Shown here one piece after another: positions 8,213-17,349 of a DNA stretch of 64,000 nt (positions are counted from its first letter, which is position 1; every line of letters starts with the position of its first letter). The DNA is from Blastococcus sp. LR1. GTDB lineage: Bacteria; Actinomycetota; Actinomycetes; Mycobacteriales; Geodermatophilaceae. The stretch is taken from positions 434,001 through 498,000 of the forward strand of contig NZ_JAIUJY010000003.1 in NCBI RefSeq assembly GCF_020166105.1, written 5' to 3'. The notes beneath the pieces are model-generated. The model had not been told where the DNA came from. It saw nothing but the letters and a program-made list of their open reading frames with translations, and made no database searches. The position numbers were made by a program, and so were the translations under genes.

Positions 8213-9091
8213 TCAGCCGGCCAGGCCCAGGATGCTGTCGGTACCCGTGTAGACGGCGACAGCGATGAGGAGCACGGCGAAGGCCTGGGTGAGGGTGGTA
8301 CCCGACAGGCGGTCGGCGACCTTCTTTCCGGCCAGCGAGCCGGCGACCGCCGCCAACGTGAAGGGCACGATCACGGACCAGTCGAAGTCTGCGGACCCGG
8401 TTCGCGCCAGCAGGGAGCTGGCCGAGTTGAGGGCGATGATCATCAGCGACGTGGCGACCGCCTGCTGCATGGGCATGCGCAGGGCGAGGACCAGGGCCGG
8501 CACGACGACGAAGCCGCCGCCGACGCCGAAGAAGCCCGTCATGAAGCCGACCAGCAGGCCGGTGGCAACGATTTTTCCGGCCTGTGCGCCGGTCCACCGC
8601 CGACCCGTGTGCCTGCCCCCGGTGACGGATGATGCGGCCTCGGGCTCGGCCTCGGCCCCCGCGCGCGGCGCGGCCTCGACGGCGCCGACGCCGGAGTGCA
8701 CGAGCCGCCGTTCCGGAGGGGAGTTCGTGGAGCTGCGGCTCTGGGCCAGCATCCCGGCAGCGGCCAGGAGGATGACCCCGGCGAACACGAGCAGCAGTAC
8801 GTCCGCGTCGACGAGGCGGTTGGCCGCGGTGCCGGCGAGGCTGGCGGCGACGCCGACGATCCCGAAGGCGAGGCCGACGCCCCATCGCACCCGCCCGCTG
8901 CGCACGTGCCCGAGGGCCCCGGTGACGGCGGCGATGCCGACGATGAACAGGCTGCTGGTCGTGGCCGTGCGGGCATCCTGCCCGATGACGTAGACGAGCA
9001 CGGGCACGGCCAGGATGGAGCCTCCGCCGCCGAGGGCGCCGAGGCTGAGCCCGATCAGCAGTCCCAGCCCGATCGCCGTGGCGGCGATCAC
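8213..9091 (-). CDS. TauE/SafE-family sulfite/anion exporter
   Basis: This 292-residue membrane protein has about eight transmembrane segments and the two-fold repeat typical of TauE/SafE. The first half begins IGLSLGALGGGGSILAVPVL and the second repeats the pattern in GFMTGFFGVGGGFVVVPAL. The halves are joined by a polar loop of about 60 residues. The GTG at 9091 overlaps the stop of the rhodanese gene (GTGA), so the two are coupled. This pairing suggests export of sulfite, thiosulfate or another sulfur anion. The family also includes taurine and sulfoacetate exporters. Confidence 0.9.
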   Translation of the reverse strand: MIAATAIGLGLLIGLSLGALGGGGSILAVPVLVYVIGQDARTATTSSLFIVGIAAVTGALGHVRSGRVRWGVGLAFGIVGVAASLAGTAANRLVDADVLLLVFAGVILLAAAGMLAQSRSSTNSPPERRLVHSGVGAVEAAPRAGAEAEPEAASSVTGGRHTGRRWTGAQAGKIVATGLLVGFMTGFFGVGGGFVVVPALVLALRMPMQQAVATSLMIIALNSASSLLARTGSADFDWSVIVPFTLAAVAGSLAGKKVADRLSGTTLTQAFAVLLIAVAVYTGTDSILGLAG

Positions 9092-9441
9092 GCGACCGTG
9101 CCCGGCTGCCCGCTGTCGGTGACCACCGGCAGACCGGCCTCGGCCCACCCCTTCATCCCGCCGGCGAGGTTGTGCACGGGCACCCCGGAGGCGGCCAGCA
9201 GATCGGCGGCCGTCTCCGAACGGTTGCCGGACCGACAGACCGCGATGGCCGGCCGGCCGGCGGGGATGGACTCGGGCCGCAGCTCGCCCAGCGGCACGTG
9301 CTGGGCTCGAGGGGCGTGGCCTGCGGCCCACTCCTGCGGCTCACGGACGTCGAGGAGTAGCGCCTCGCCGCGGTCGAGCATCTCCTCGGCCCGCTGCGCG
9401 TCGACGTCGGGGAGCCGGTCCTGATGGTTCGCAGTTGTCAT
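9088..9441 (-). CDS. single-domain rhodanese
   Basis: This 117-residue rhodanese transfers sulfane sulfur. The active-site loop is CRSGNRS with the catalytic Cys, preceded by LLLDVREPQEWAAGH. The ATG at 9441 has GGAAAGGA eight bases upstream. It is coupled by overlap to the TauE exporter, so the pair probably handles reactive sulfur: the rhodanese produces or moves the species and the exporter removes the sulfite-type product. A GntR gene ends 26 bp upstream in the same direction. Confidence 0.92.
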   Translation of the reverse strand: MTTANHQDRLPDVDAQRAEEMLDRGEALLLDVREPQEWAAGHAPRAQHVPLGELRPESIPAGRPAIAVCRSGNRSETAADLLAASGVPVHNLAGGMKGWAEAGLPVVTDSGQPGTVA

Positions 9442-9467
9442 GTCCGGCGTCCTTTCCGGTGCGGAGG

Positions 9468-10280
9468 TCAGCTGTACGTAGGCGTCAACATCAGGCTTCC
9501 GTGCCCGCCGGGTGTCCCGTGGGCGGATGTCAGCGCGCTGGTGAGCGCAAAGCGGTCGGCGCGGATCACGGTGTGCCGCCACTCGATGGGCACGCCGGAA
9601 CTGATGCCGACCCGCTCGACGGCGAACGCAGCCGACGGTGGCTGCAGGTGCAGTGTCCGGTGCTCGGCCGGGGTGGGGATGATCGCGCGCACCGTCTCCT
9701 CGCCGGCGGTGACCGGGATGCCCGTCGTCGCCAGGAGTTGGTCGTAGAGGCTGGTGTGGCGGAAGTCGACCCCGAGCAGAGGTTCGCCCACCGAGGCCGG
9801 CAGCCATACACGGTCCAGCGCGAGCGGCGATCCGCCGGCCAGGCGAAGTCGCTCCAGGTACAGCAGTGGGGTGGACTCCTCGAGGCCGAGCCGCGGCGCG
9901 ATGACGCCGTCGGCCCGGATGTCGAGGGCGCGGACCTCGGACAGCTGCTCGAGCCCGGTGTCCTCGACGGACGCGAAGAGCGAGTAGACGATCCCCGTCG
10001 GCTGTTCGATCACCGTGTCGGGCGTTGCCACGCGTGCGCGTCGGCCGCGGGAGACCTTCAGCACGCCCTCGGCCCGTAGGTGGCGGAGCGCTTCGCGGAC
10101 GGTGTGCCGGCTCACGCCGTACTGCTCGACCAGGTCCAGTTCGCCGGGGAAGCTGCCGGCGAAGTCCCCGCGGTCCAGCCGAGCGCGCAGGTCGGTGAGC
10201 AGTTGATGCCACAGCGGCATTCCCGGCGTGCGCGTCAGGCGCCCCGCTCCGTTTCTGCCTGACGCCGAATCGACCGTCAT
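9468..10280 (-). CDS. GntR/HutC-family regulator with UTRA domain
   Basis: This 270-residue regulator has an N-terminal winged helix (YGVSRHTVREALRHLRAEGV, about residues 54-73) and a C-terminal UTRA ligand domain (about residues 100-260, with LYLERLRLAGGSPLALDRVWLP). It lies just upstream of the rhodanese-exporter pair, in the same direction, and may form one transcript with them. A HutC-type operator half and a perfect 10-bp palindrome occur 85-106 bp upstream of its start, suggesting autoregulation. The effector is unknown. Confidence 0.9.
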   Translation of the reverse strand: MTVDSASGRNGAGRLTRTPGMPLWHQLLTDLRARLDRGDFAGSFPGELDLVEQYGVSRHTVREALRHLRAEGVLKVSRGRRARVATPDTVIEQPTGIVYSLFASVEDTGLEQLSEVRALDIRADGVIAPRLGLEESTPLLYLERLRLAGGSPLALDRVWLPASVGEPLLGVDFRHTSLYDQLLATTGIPVTAGEETVRAIIPTPAEHRTLHLQPPSAAFAVERVGISSGVPIEWRHTVIRADRFALTSALTSAHGTPGGHGSLMLTPTYS

Positions 10281-10364
10281 GAAGCTCCCTGCCGTGCCGC
10301 CGAGAAGTCTCCTGATCCGGCTCCGACGTGGGGGTGCGCGTCACATCGGAACGTGTACGGTCAT

Positions 10365-10386
10365 GTCTACACCAATTGTCCGGACA
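10365..10386. promoter_or_regulatory. HutC-like operator and palindrome upstream of GntR gene
   Basis: GTCTACACCA at 10365-10374 matches the HutC-type GntR consensus GTMTAKACNY at nine of ten positions. It is followed at once by the perfect palindrome TGTCCGGACA at 10377-10386. Both lie in the probable promoter of the leftward GntR gene. Confidence 0.5.
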
Positions 10387-10429
10387 GGTGCAATCCGCAG
10401 GTCGAGTCACGGTGCAGGTCGAGGTGATT

Positions 10430-10887
10430 CCCATCGACGCGCTGCCGGAACGTGGTGGTGCTGTGGCTGGCCGGTGCGGGATGGGGGCGTCGATGCGATC
10501 GGCTTCTCGGCCGTCGGCTCGCGCGGGAGCAGGAGAGCGCGCCGCCAGGGGGCGCTTCACGTGGCGGGTCGAGGAAGTGCTGACCGCCGATCTGGGCTCC
10601 GCGGAGTTCGACCTGGTGCTGGACCTGCACCTTCCGCGCCCCCAGCTGGTCGACGTCCTCGCACGGTGGCCGACGTCGTCCGCCCGGCCGGCACCTGCTG
10701 GTCCTCGGGCACGACCGGGCAGAACCTGGCCCGCGGCATCGGTGGCCCGCAGGAACCCGAGTGCTCCACCACCGCGAGCTGCTGCGCGGAGCGGTCGCGA
10801 GCTGGAGCATCGCGCCTCGAGCGCATCGACCGGGCAACCGACTCCCGCACCGCGGTGGACACGCTCGTGTACGGACGGCGTCCCTGA
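10430..10887 (+). pseudogene. SAM-dependent methyltransferase with frameshifts
   Basis: Pieces of a class I methyltransferase appear in different frames of the same strand. They are a WLAGAGW and GVDAIGFSAV segment (motif I region), AEFDLVLDLHLPRPQLVDVLA (motif II), GRHLLVLGHDRAEP (motif III), NLARGIGGPQEPE, and the ending TAVDTLVYGRRP before a TGA. At least three frame changes are needed to read through. I infer a decayed gene of the small TehB/thiopurine-methyltransferase-like type. No intact copy is nearby. Confidence 0.6.
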
Positions 10888-10947
10888 CGACGGTGTAGAT
10901 CCGCGCCGAGGGGCTAAGACCGCGATGACCGATCAGGAGGAAGCCCC

Positions 10948-11454
10948 ATGGTGACTGCTAGCGAGTCGAGTCGTGCCCGAGCACTGCTTTCGGCAGCAGG
11001 CCGCGGCGCGGCCGCGGGCGTGCTCGGGGTGGCTGTGATGACGGCGGCTGAGAAGCTGGAACAGGCCGTCACCCACCGGCCGAACTCCTACATCCCCGCC
11101 CGGACGCTGCTCACGCTGCTGGGCCGCCATCCGACCGACGCCGACCGTCCGACGGGCTGGAACTGGGCGATGCACTACGGGACCGGGGCCGTGCTGGGGG
11201 CCTTGCGCGGTGTGTGGGCTGCGGTCGGGCTTCGTGGCCCGCAGGCGCACGCGGCGCACACCATCGTGCGGCTGTCGACCGACCAGACGCTGGAGAACAC
11301 CACCGGGGTGGGGGCCCCGCCGATGGTCTGGCCCCGCAACGAGCACGTCGTCGACATCCTGCACAAGGCCATCTACTCGGTCACGACCGGGCTGATTGCG
11401 GAGCGGTGGATCCAGCCCTCCCTGCAGTCCCGGCGTGGGCTGACCAGCCACTGA
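10948..11454 (+). CDS. conserved small membrane-associated protein, function unknown
   Basis: This 168-residue protein has two or three moderately hydrophobic helices: AAGVLGVAVMTAAEKLEQAV, a segment around GTGAVLGALRGVWAAVGL, and a C-terminal helix at KAIYSVTTGLIAERWI. I recognise the pattern as a conserved actinobacterial hypothetical but no function. The ATG follows AGGAGGAA with five bases spacing, an excellent site. DUF2243 and CtaG genes follow immediately, so it is probably the first gene of a membrane-protein operon. Confidence 0.8.
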   Translation: MVTASESSRARALLSAAGRGAAAGVLGVAVMTAAEKLEQAVTHRPNSYIPARTLLTLLGRHPTDADRPTGWNWAMHYGTGAVLGALRGVWAAVGLRGPQAHAAHTIVRLSTDQTLENTTGVGAPPMVWPRNEHVVDILHKAIYSVTTGLIAERWIQPSLQSRRGLTSH

Positions 11455-11469
11455 CGCAGGAGGACGGGT

Positions 11470-11952
11470 ATGACGGACACCGCCCCGCGACAAGTCGCGG
11501 CGGACCGCCGCCGATCGGTGTGGACCGGCACCATGCTCGGCATCGCCATCATGGCCGCCGCCGATGAAATCGTGTTCCACCAGATCCTGAGCTGGCACCA
11601 CTTCTACGACCGGTCCACCCCTGACATCAGCCTGCTGTCGGACGGATTGCTGCAGACGGCCTACCTCGTGCTGCTGGTCGCCGGATTCTTCTGGTTCGCC
11701 GACCTGCGCCGCCGCGGAACGCTGGCGCGGCGTTCGGCGTGGGGCGGCTTCGTGCTCGGCCTGGGCATCTTCCATCTGTTCGACGGGATCGTCGACCACA
11801 AGCTCCTGGACCTCCACGAGATCCGCTACGGGGTTGATGTGCTGCCGTACGACCTGGCCTGGAACGGCGTTGCGCTGGTGCTGCTGGCGGTGGGCGCGAT
11901 CATGCTGTGGCGGTCCCGGGACGAGGGGCCGGCCGGGGCCGATCGGCGGTGA
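11470..11952 (+). CDS. DUF2243 membrane protein
   Basis: This 160-residue integral membrane protein has about four transmembrane helices. The family signature is clear: ADEIVFHQILSWHHFYD near residue 32, then GLGIFHLFDGIVDHKLL and IRYGVDVLPYDLAWNG. The conserved His and Asp residues in helices suggest a metal or haem role, but none has been established that I know of. It overlaps the following CtaG gene by a GTGA junction. DUF2243 and CtaG genes are often adjacent, which hints at a role near respiratory oxidase assembly. Confidence 0.9.
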   Translation: MTDTAPRQVAADRRRSVWTGTMLGIAIMAAADEIVFHQILSWHHFYDRSTPDISLLSDGLLQTAYLVLLVAGFFWFADLRRRGTLARRSAWGGFVLGLGIFHLFDGIVDHKLLDLHEIRYGVDVLPYDLAWNGVALVLLAVGAIMLWRSRDEGPAGADRR

Positions 11953-12800
11953 GCACGCCGAGTGGAGCCCTCGCCGTGCTCGCCCACGGCGGCTCGCATG
12001 GGACAGGCGCGGCCGCCGCCACGTGGCTCCTGCCAGTGCTGGTCGCCGCCGTGCTCGCCGCCGGCTACCTGGCCGGCGTCGTCCGGCTGCGGGGGAGCGG
12101 ACGCGGTTGGAGCCGCGGACGGACGGCGAGCTTCCTGCTGGGTACCGGCCTGATCAGCGCCGCGCTGTCTCCAGCGGTCGACGCCGGCACGGCCGGCGGG
12201 CACATGGCGCAGCACCTGTTGCTGGGGATGTTCGCGCCGATCGCACTGGTGCTGGGCGCCCCGGTGACCCTGCTGCTCGCCGGGCTGCCCGTGTCCGCTC
12301 GGCGCCCGGTGGCCGTGCTGCTGCGATCCCGGGCGCTGCACGCGCTGTCCCACGTGGCCACCGCCGCCGTGCTGAGCGTCGGCGGGCTGTACCTGCTCTA
12401 CCTGACGCCGCTGTACGCCCTCAGCGCGCGCTCGGAGGTGGTGCACCACTTGGTGCACCTGCACTTCCTGCTGGCCGGGTACCTGTTCGCCTGGGCGGTG
12501 GCCGGCCCCGATCCCGCTCCGCGCCGACCAGGCATGGCGGTACGCCTGGCCGTCGTCGTCGTCGCCGGCGGCCTGCATGCCTTCCTGGCCAAGCTGCTGT
12601 ACTCCCGTGCTCCTGTGCTCCCGGTGGGCGGAGGGCACGACGCTGCGGAGGTGGAGGCTGCGGCCCAGGTCATGTACTACGGGGGCCACGTCGCTGACCT
12701 GCTGCTGCTCGTCGCCCTGTTCGCCGCCTGGTATCGGCGCACCGGACGCTCTCTGGCGCGCGAAGCGACCTCGGCCCCCAGCACCCCCGCTGCTGTGTGA
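11949..12800 (+). CDS. ctaG: cytochrome c oxidase assembly protein, CtaG/Caa3 family
   Basis: This 283-residue polytopic protein of the Caa3_CtaG family, linked to copper delivery to cytochrome oxidase, has about seven transmembrane segments. Family features are SPAVDAGTAGGHMAQHLLLG, the PVTLLLAG segment, VHHLVHLHFLLAGYLFAW with conserved His, and YYGGHVADLLLLVALFAAWY at the C-terminus. It starts at GTG 11949, overlapping the DUF2243 stop, which fixes the start. This is not the CtaG/Cox11 family despite the shared symbol. Confidence 0.9.
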   Translation: MSTPSGALAVLAHGGSHGTGAAAATWLLPVLVAAVLAAGYLAGVVRLRGSGRGWSRGRTASFLLGTGLISAALSPAVDAGTAGGHMAQHLLLGMFAPIALVLGAPVTLLLAGLPVSARRPVAVLLRSRALHALSHVATAAVLSVGGLYLLYLTPLYALSARSEVVHHLVHLHFLLAGYLFAWAVAGPDPAPRRPGMAVRLAVVVVAGGLHAFLAKLLYSRAPVLPVGGGHDAAEVEAAAQVMYYGGHVADLLLLVALFAAWYRRTGRSLAREATSAPSTPAAV

Positions 12801-13481
12801 GTCTGCGGCTCCTCGCCGCGGCGGAGCGCGTGTCGTCAGAAGGGGACGGCTGCCCGATGCGTGTCGGCGACGGCAGCGACAAGGCGCCGCCAGCGTGACT
12901 CGCCGGCCGGAACGGGGGTGTTCGCAACCGGCGTGGTCGTCAAGGCCGGCTCCGCGGTGAGGCCGGGCTGCAGCGGCGCGGGTGAGGGCAGGGGCGCGGC
13001 GATCTGGGTCAACGAGAATCCTTCAGGGCAGTGCGGGCGGGCGCGGTAGGCCGCTGGGTGGCTTCCTCAGCGGGAGTGCGTGCCGCCCGGACAGAGCCGG
13101 TCGTCGACCGAAAGCGGGGTCACCGCGAGAAGGCACACGCAGAACGCGGGCCGACCCGGTGCAAATCCCCAGTACACAGATCGAGAATAGGCAGAAGGCG
13201 CCGACGAGTGCAACAGGCCTGGCAGGAGCGGTCCCGGGCATACCTGTCGAACGGCCCAGGTCTGACGGTGGGGGTACCAGTCAGCCGACTCCCTCCCGAC
13301 CATCTCGTTGCCTCGGCGAGGGCGTGCCGCAGGGGGCTGCGCGGACGAGGTTCGAGGGCGTGGGCACCGGACCGCCCGAGTGGCAGGACATGCGGAACGG
13401 GCTGGACGGTCCGGAGACCGCCCAGCCCGTCAGGGACAGACCTGCACTGCGCCCGGTGGGTGAGCGCGGAGGCGGGTGGAG
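12801..13481. other. gene-free gap
   Basis: This 681-bp region lies between the ctaG stop and a small leftward Cys-rich gene. The open frames in it show no family, have no ribosome site and look like GC-rich background. I see no promoter, repeat or RNA I can support. Confidence 0.4.
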
Positions 13482-13646
13482 TCAGCGCCCGATCAACCTG
13501 CTCAGCCAGCCGCCGGACCGCTCGGGGCGAGGGTGGCCCGGGCAGCGCTCGGCGCTGGGGATGCCGGCCATGACCTGGTCGACGTGTTGGCCGCATCCGG
13601 CCCAGGTGGTCCTGCCGCAGGTCTTGCAGGTGGCTGCTCGGCACAT
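13482..13646 (-). CDS. small Cys-rich protein, probable zinc ribbon
   Basis: This 54-residue protein starts MCRAATCKTCGRTTWAGCGQ and contains Cys at 2, 7, 10, 18 and 35 plus His 21 and 38, fitting one zinc site. I recognise it as a small conserved actinobacterial protein of unknown function. The ATG at 13646 follows GAGGAG with seven bases spacing, a strong ribosome site. It lies 48 bp downstream of the MMPL gene in the same direction. Confidence 0.75.
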   Translation of the reverse strand: MCRAATCKTCGRTTWAGCGQHVDQVMAGIPSAERCPGHPRPERSGGWLSRLIGR

Positions 13647-13694
13647 GGTGGATCTCCTCGTTGTCGGTGAGTGGGGCGGCCGTCGGCCACCGGA

Positions 13695-15854
13695 TCAGTC
13701 GTGGGCGAAGCGGATGTTCGGCAGGACCCGGGTGAGCCATGCCGGGCTCCACCAGGCGGCTGCGCCGGTGAGCCGGAGCATCACCGGCAGCAGCACGAGT
13801 CGGACGAGGAAGGCGTCGAGCAGGACCGCGACGCCGAGGATGATCCCCATCTCCTTGGGCGGCAAGGGGCCGGACAGGGCGAAGGTGAAGAACACCGCGA
13901 CCATGACGGCGCCTGCAGCGAAGATGACCCGGCCGGAGTGTGCAAGGGCGCCGATCATCGCCTCTCGCGGGTCACCGGTCCGCTCGTAGTGCTCCTTGGC
14001 GCTGGCCAGGAGGAAGACCGTGTAGTCCATGGCGATGGCGAAGATCATCGCGAAGAAGAACACCGGGGCCCAGGCGTCGAGGAAGCCCTGGCTCTCGAAG
14101 CCGAAGAAGCCAGCCCCGATGCCCTCCTGGAAGACCAGGCGGGCGACGCCGAACGCGGCGGCGGTGGACAGCAGGCTGGCCAGGGTGCCCAGCAGCGAGA
14201 TCAACGGCGCCTGCAGTGCGACCAGCAGGAGCAGGAAGCCCAGCACGAGAACGACCCCGATGACCAGGGGCGTGGACTCGTCCAGTTGCGTCTTGAGGTC
14301 GAGGTTCTCCACCGGCGCGCCGCCGACCAGGGCGGAGTCGGGGAGGTCGGCGCGCAGCCGGTCGACCAGCGTGGACAGCTCGGGGTCCGAGGGGTCCACG
14401 GTGGGGACGGCCTGGATCATCGCCAGATCGGTGCCGTCCGACGCCGGCATGGGGGGCATCACACCCGCGACGGCGGGGTCATCCCCGAGGACGGCGGCAG
14501 CGGTCGGGGCGTCAGCGGTGTCCACGACGACCTGCAGGGTCCCGGGCGCCCCCTCGCCGAAGGCCTCCTGCACCTGGTCGTAGCCGATCCGGGCGCTGGC
14601 GTCCTCCGGGAGCACCTTGATCGAGGGCATCGCCGTCTTCAGTCCGATGATCGGGGCGGCGAGGGCGAGCAGGACGAGCAGCGAGCCGATGCCGTAGACC
14701 ATCGGTCGCTTCCACAGGCGCTCACCCCACGCGGCGAAGCGCGGGGAGCGGTGCTCTCCGGCGCGGACCCAGGGAAGCGCGATCCGGTTGATCTTCAGGT
14801 CCAGCTTGAACAGGACCAGGGGGAGCAGCGTCAGGGTGGCGGCCAGGACGAAGACGACGGCGAGCATGATGCCGCCGGCCATCGACCGGAACGACGGCGA
14901 GGGGACCAGCATCACCGCCGACAAGGAGACGAGCACCGTCGCGCCGGAGAGCAGGACGGCCTTGCCGGCGGTGTCCATGGTCTCGGCGATCGCGCGCACC
15001 GGTGGTGCGCCCGCGCCCATCCGTGCCGCGCGGTAGCGGACCACGAGGAAGAGCGCGTAGTCGATCCCGAGGGCCAGGGCGAACATCATCGCGAAGTTCA
15101 TGGCCCAGATGGAGACCGGCACGAGCTCGTTGATCAGGACCAGCGAGCCCGCGGAGGCGACCAGTCCGGCGAGCGTGAGCAGCAGGGGCAGCCCGGCGGC
15201 GACCAGCGCGCCGAAGGCCAGCACCAGGATGCCCAGGGTCACCGGCCAGGACAGCATCTCCGACTTGAGCATCGCGTCGAGGTTGGCCTCGTTGAAGTCC
15301 GACCACAGCAGCGAAGCGCCGGTCGGGTTGACCTCCACCGACCCGGTGGACATCGCCTCCAGAGGTCCCTTGAGGTCGTCGGCGGCCCGGACCATCTCGT
15401 TCGTGTCGGCGCCTGCGCCCGCGAGCAGGACGGCGGTGCTGCCGTCCGGGCTGAGTGTCGCGCCGGGTTGCGGCTGGAGGACCTCGCCGATGCGATCCTC
15501 GCCGGCGAGGAGCTCGGTGGCGCGGGCGAGGACGTCCGCCCCGGCGCCCTCGGTCACCGGGCCGTCGGAGCTGTGGACGACGACCTGGATGGCCGAGCTG
15601 GCGTTGCCGCCGAAGTGGTCGACGGCGAGTTCGCGGGCGGCGACGGATTCGGAGCCGTCGGCCTGCCAGCCGGCTCCGGACAGTGCGGCCTCGACGCGGG
15701 GGGCGAAGAAGCCCAGGCCGACGATGAGCAGCAGCCAGACGACGGTCGTCGTCCTGGCGTGGGCGGTGACCCAGACCCCAAGCCGGCCGAGCGGGCCAGG
15801 GCGGAATGACGTGGATACGGAGTCGGGCTGGCGGCTGGTCGCCGTCGTGGTCAC
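13695..15854 (-). CDS. MMPL-family RND transporter
   Basis: This 719-residue transporter has the two-fold MMPL plan: an N-terminal helix (VVWLLLIVGLGFFAPRVEAA), an extracellular domain, five helices with FALALGIDYALFLVVRYR, then a second domain and helices with FAIAMDYTVFLLASAKEHY. The two Asp-Tyr pairs in helices 4 and 10 are the proton relay of MMPL proteins. The start is GTG 15854; the ribosome site is weak, so it could be a few codons off. It follows the persulfide dioxygenase-like gene by 56 bp, suggesting export of a lipid or small molecule tied to that operon. The substrate is unknown. Confidence 0.92.
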   Translation of the reverse strand: MTTTATSRQPDSVSTSFRPGPLGRLGVWVTAHARTTTVVWLLLIVGLGFFAPRVEAALSGAGWQADGSESVAARELAVDHFGGNASSAIQVVVHSSDGPVTEGAGADVLARATELLAGEDRIGEVLQPQPGATLSPDGSTAVLLAGAGADTNEMVRAADDLKGPLEAMSTGSVEVNPTGASLLWSDFNEANLDAMLKSEMLSWPVTLGILVLAFGALVAAGLPLLLTLAGLVASAGSLVLINELVPVSIWAMNFAMMFALALGIDYALFLVVRYRAARMGAGAPPVRAIAETMDTAGKAVLLSGATVLVSLSAVMLVPSPSFRSMAGGIMLAVVFVLAATLTLLPLVLFKLDLKINRIALPWVRAGEHRSPRFAAWGERLWKRPMVYGIGSLLVLLALAAPIIGLKTAMPSIKVLPEDASARIGYDQVQEAFGEGAPGTLQVVVDTADAPTAAAVLGDDPAVAGVMPPMPASDGTDLAMIQAVPTVDPSDPELSTLVDRLRADLPDSALVGGAPVENLDLKTQLDESTPLVIGVVLVLGFLLLLVALQAPLISLLGTLASLLSTAAAFGVARLVFQEGIGAGFFGFESQGFLDAWAPVFFFAMIFAIAMDYTVFLLASAKEHYERTGDPREAMIGALAHSGRVIFAAGAVMVAVFFTFALSGPLPPKEMGIILGVAVLLDAFLVRLVLLPVMLRLTGAAAWWSPAWLTRVLPNIRFAHD

Positions 15855-15910
15855 GGATGAGTCGCTTTCGTCAGAAGGGGAGTGGGTGGCGGCCGGCGAC
15901 GGCCGCCGAG

Positions 15911-17290
15911 TCAGCGAGCGGCGGAGTCGTCGTGCAGACCCACGGCGGCCGCACCGACGTCGGGATCGCCGTAGCCGCCGTTGACCAGCACGGGCCGGCG
16001 GCCTGCGCGAGCGAGCATCGAGGCGGCGATGGAGGCGCGGTAGCCCGAGCCGCAGTACACCCACACGTCGCCGTCGGGAACCTCGTCGAGGCGGCCGGGC
16101 AGGTCGTGGATCGGGATGTGCCGGGAGCCGCGCACGCCGCCTCCGGCGCGCTCGTCGTCGCGGCGCGCGTCGAGGACGACAAGGTTCGGGTCAGAACCCA
16201 GCGCCGCGGCCAAGCCGGAGAAGTCGCTGACCGGGTAGGAGGCAAGCTCGCGGCCGGCGGCCAGGGCCTCGGGGCTGCCGATCGCAGCACCCGCGAGCCG
16301 GTCGATGCCGATGCGGACGAGCTCGCGGCGGGCCTCGGCGACCTGCTGCTCGGTCTCGCCGATCAGGGTGATCGGTCCGCCCCATGGGATGAGCCAGCCG
16401 ACGTAGGTGACGAAGTTGGCGATGGCCAGCTCGAAGTTCAGGGCCCCGGGCAGGTGGCCGGCGGCGAACGCGGTGCGGGTACGCAGGTCGATCACCCACT
16501 CGCCGGCGGCCAGCCGTCCGGCCAGCTCGGCGGGGTCGACCTGTCGCGGCGCGGAGAGGTCCACGGGCGCCGGGCCGGCGGCGTTGCCCGGCCCCATGTG
16601 GCTGTACCAAGCAGGAATCGCCGTCAGGCCGGCGATCAGCTCGTCGACGAAGGTCTGCTCGTCCCGGGTCAGGGCCGGGTTGACCTTGGCCTGCTCGCCG
16701 ACGGTGGAGGAGTCGCCGCTGGTCGGGGTGGCCGCACAGAACGAGCCGAAGCCGTGGCTGGGGAAGACCGGAGTGCCGGCGGGCAGCTCGTCGACGAGCC
16801 GGCGCACCGAGTGGTACTGGGCGTGGGTGAGCTCATCGGTGTGCTCCGGACCGACCAGGTCGGTGCGGCCGGTGGCGCCGTACAGCATGGAACCGCCGGT
16901 GAACACGGCCTGCACCTGACCGTCGGCGTCCGCGACGACGTAGCTGACGTGGTGGTGCGTGTGCCCGGGAGTGTGCAGCACGCGCAGCCGCATCGGGCCG
17001 GCATCGAGGACGTCCCCGTCGGCGGCCGGCACCCGGTCGTAGGCGACGGTGTCACCGGCCGGGACGACGTAGTCGGCGCCCACGCGGCCGGAGAGCTCGA
17101 GGCCACCGGTCAGGTAGTCGTTGTGCAGGTGGGTCTCCAGGACCAGCGCGATGCGGACGGCCCGCTTCTCGGCCAGGGCCAGCACGCGGTCGATGTCGCG
17201 CTGGGGGTCGATCACGACGCCGATCCCGCCGTCGCTGATCAGGTAGCTGCGGTCGCCGAGGCCGGTGGTCTCGATGATGTCGATCTGCAC
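15911..17290 (-). CDS. MBL-fold persulfide dioxygenase-like protein with two rhodanese domains
   Basis: This 459-residue protein has an N-terminal metallo-beta-lactamase fold (residues 1-240) with the metal motif THLHNDYLTGG and HTPGHTHHHVSY, like ETHE1 persulfide dioxygenases that oxidise glutathione-type persulfide to sulfite. Two rhodanese domains follow. The first (VIDLRTRTAFAAGHLPGA) has no Cys in its loop; the second has the active loop YCGSGYRAS. The GTG start at 17290 follows GAGGAG. It is the third gene of a leftward operon behind a CstR-like regulator and a rhodanese, a classic sulfide/persulfide detoxification set. Confidence 0.92.
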   Translation of the reverse strand: MQIDIIETTGLGDRSYLISDGGIGVVIDPQRDIDRVLALAEKRAVRIALVLETHLHNDYLTGGLELSGRVGADYVVPAGDTVAYDRVPAADGDVLDAGPMRLRVLHTPGHTHHHVSYVVADADGQVQAVFTGGSMLYGATGRTDLVGPEHTDELTHAQYHSVRRLVDELPAGTPVFPSHGFGSFCAATPTSGDSSTVGEQAKVNPALTRDEQTFVDELIAGLTAIPAWYSHMGPGNAAGPAPVDLSAPRQVDPAELAGRLAAGEWVIDLRTRTAFAAGHLPGALNFELAIANFVTYVGWLIPWGGPITLIGETEQQVAEARRELVRIGIDRLAGAAIGSPEALAAGRELASYPVSDFSGLAAALGSDPNLVVLDARRDDERAGGGVRGSRHIPIHDLPGRLDEVPDGDVWVYCGSGYRASIAASMLARAGRRPVLVNGGYGDPDVGAAAVGLHDDSAAR

Positions 17291-17349
17291 GGAAGGCTCC
17301 TCAGTACGGTACGGGGCAGGGGTATCTGCGTGGCAAATAGGAGACGACG

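Noticed and set aside
13671-15809. 712-codon plus-strand open frame
   Set aside because: It is exact antisense of the MMPL transporter, with a repetitive Gly/Asp/Arg composition and no fold or ribosome site.
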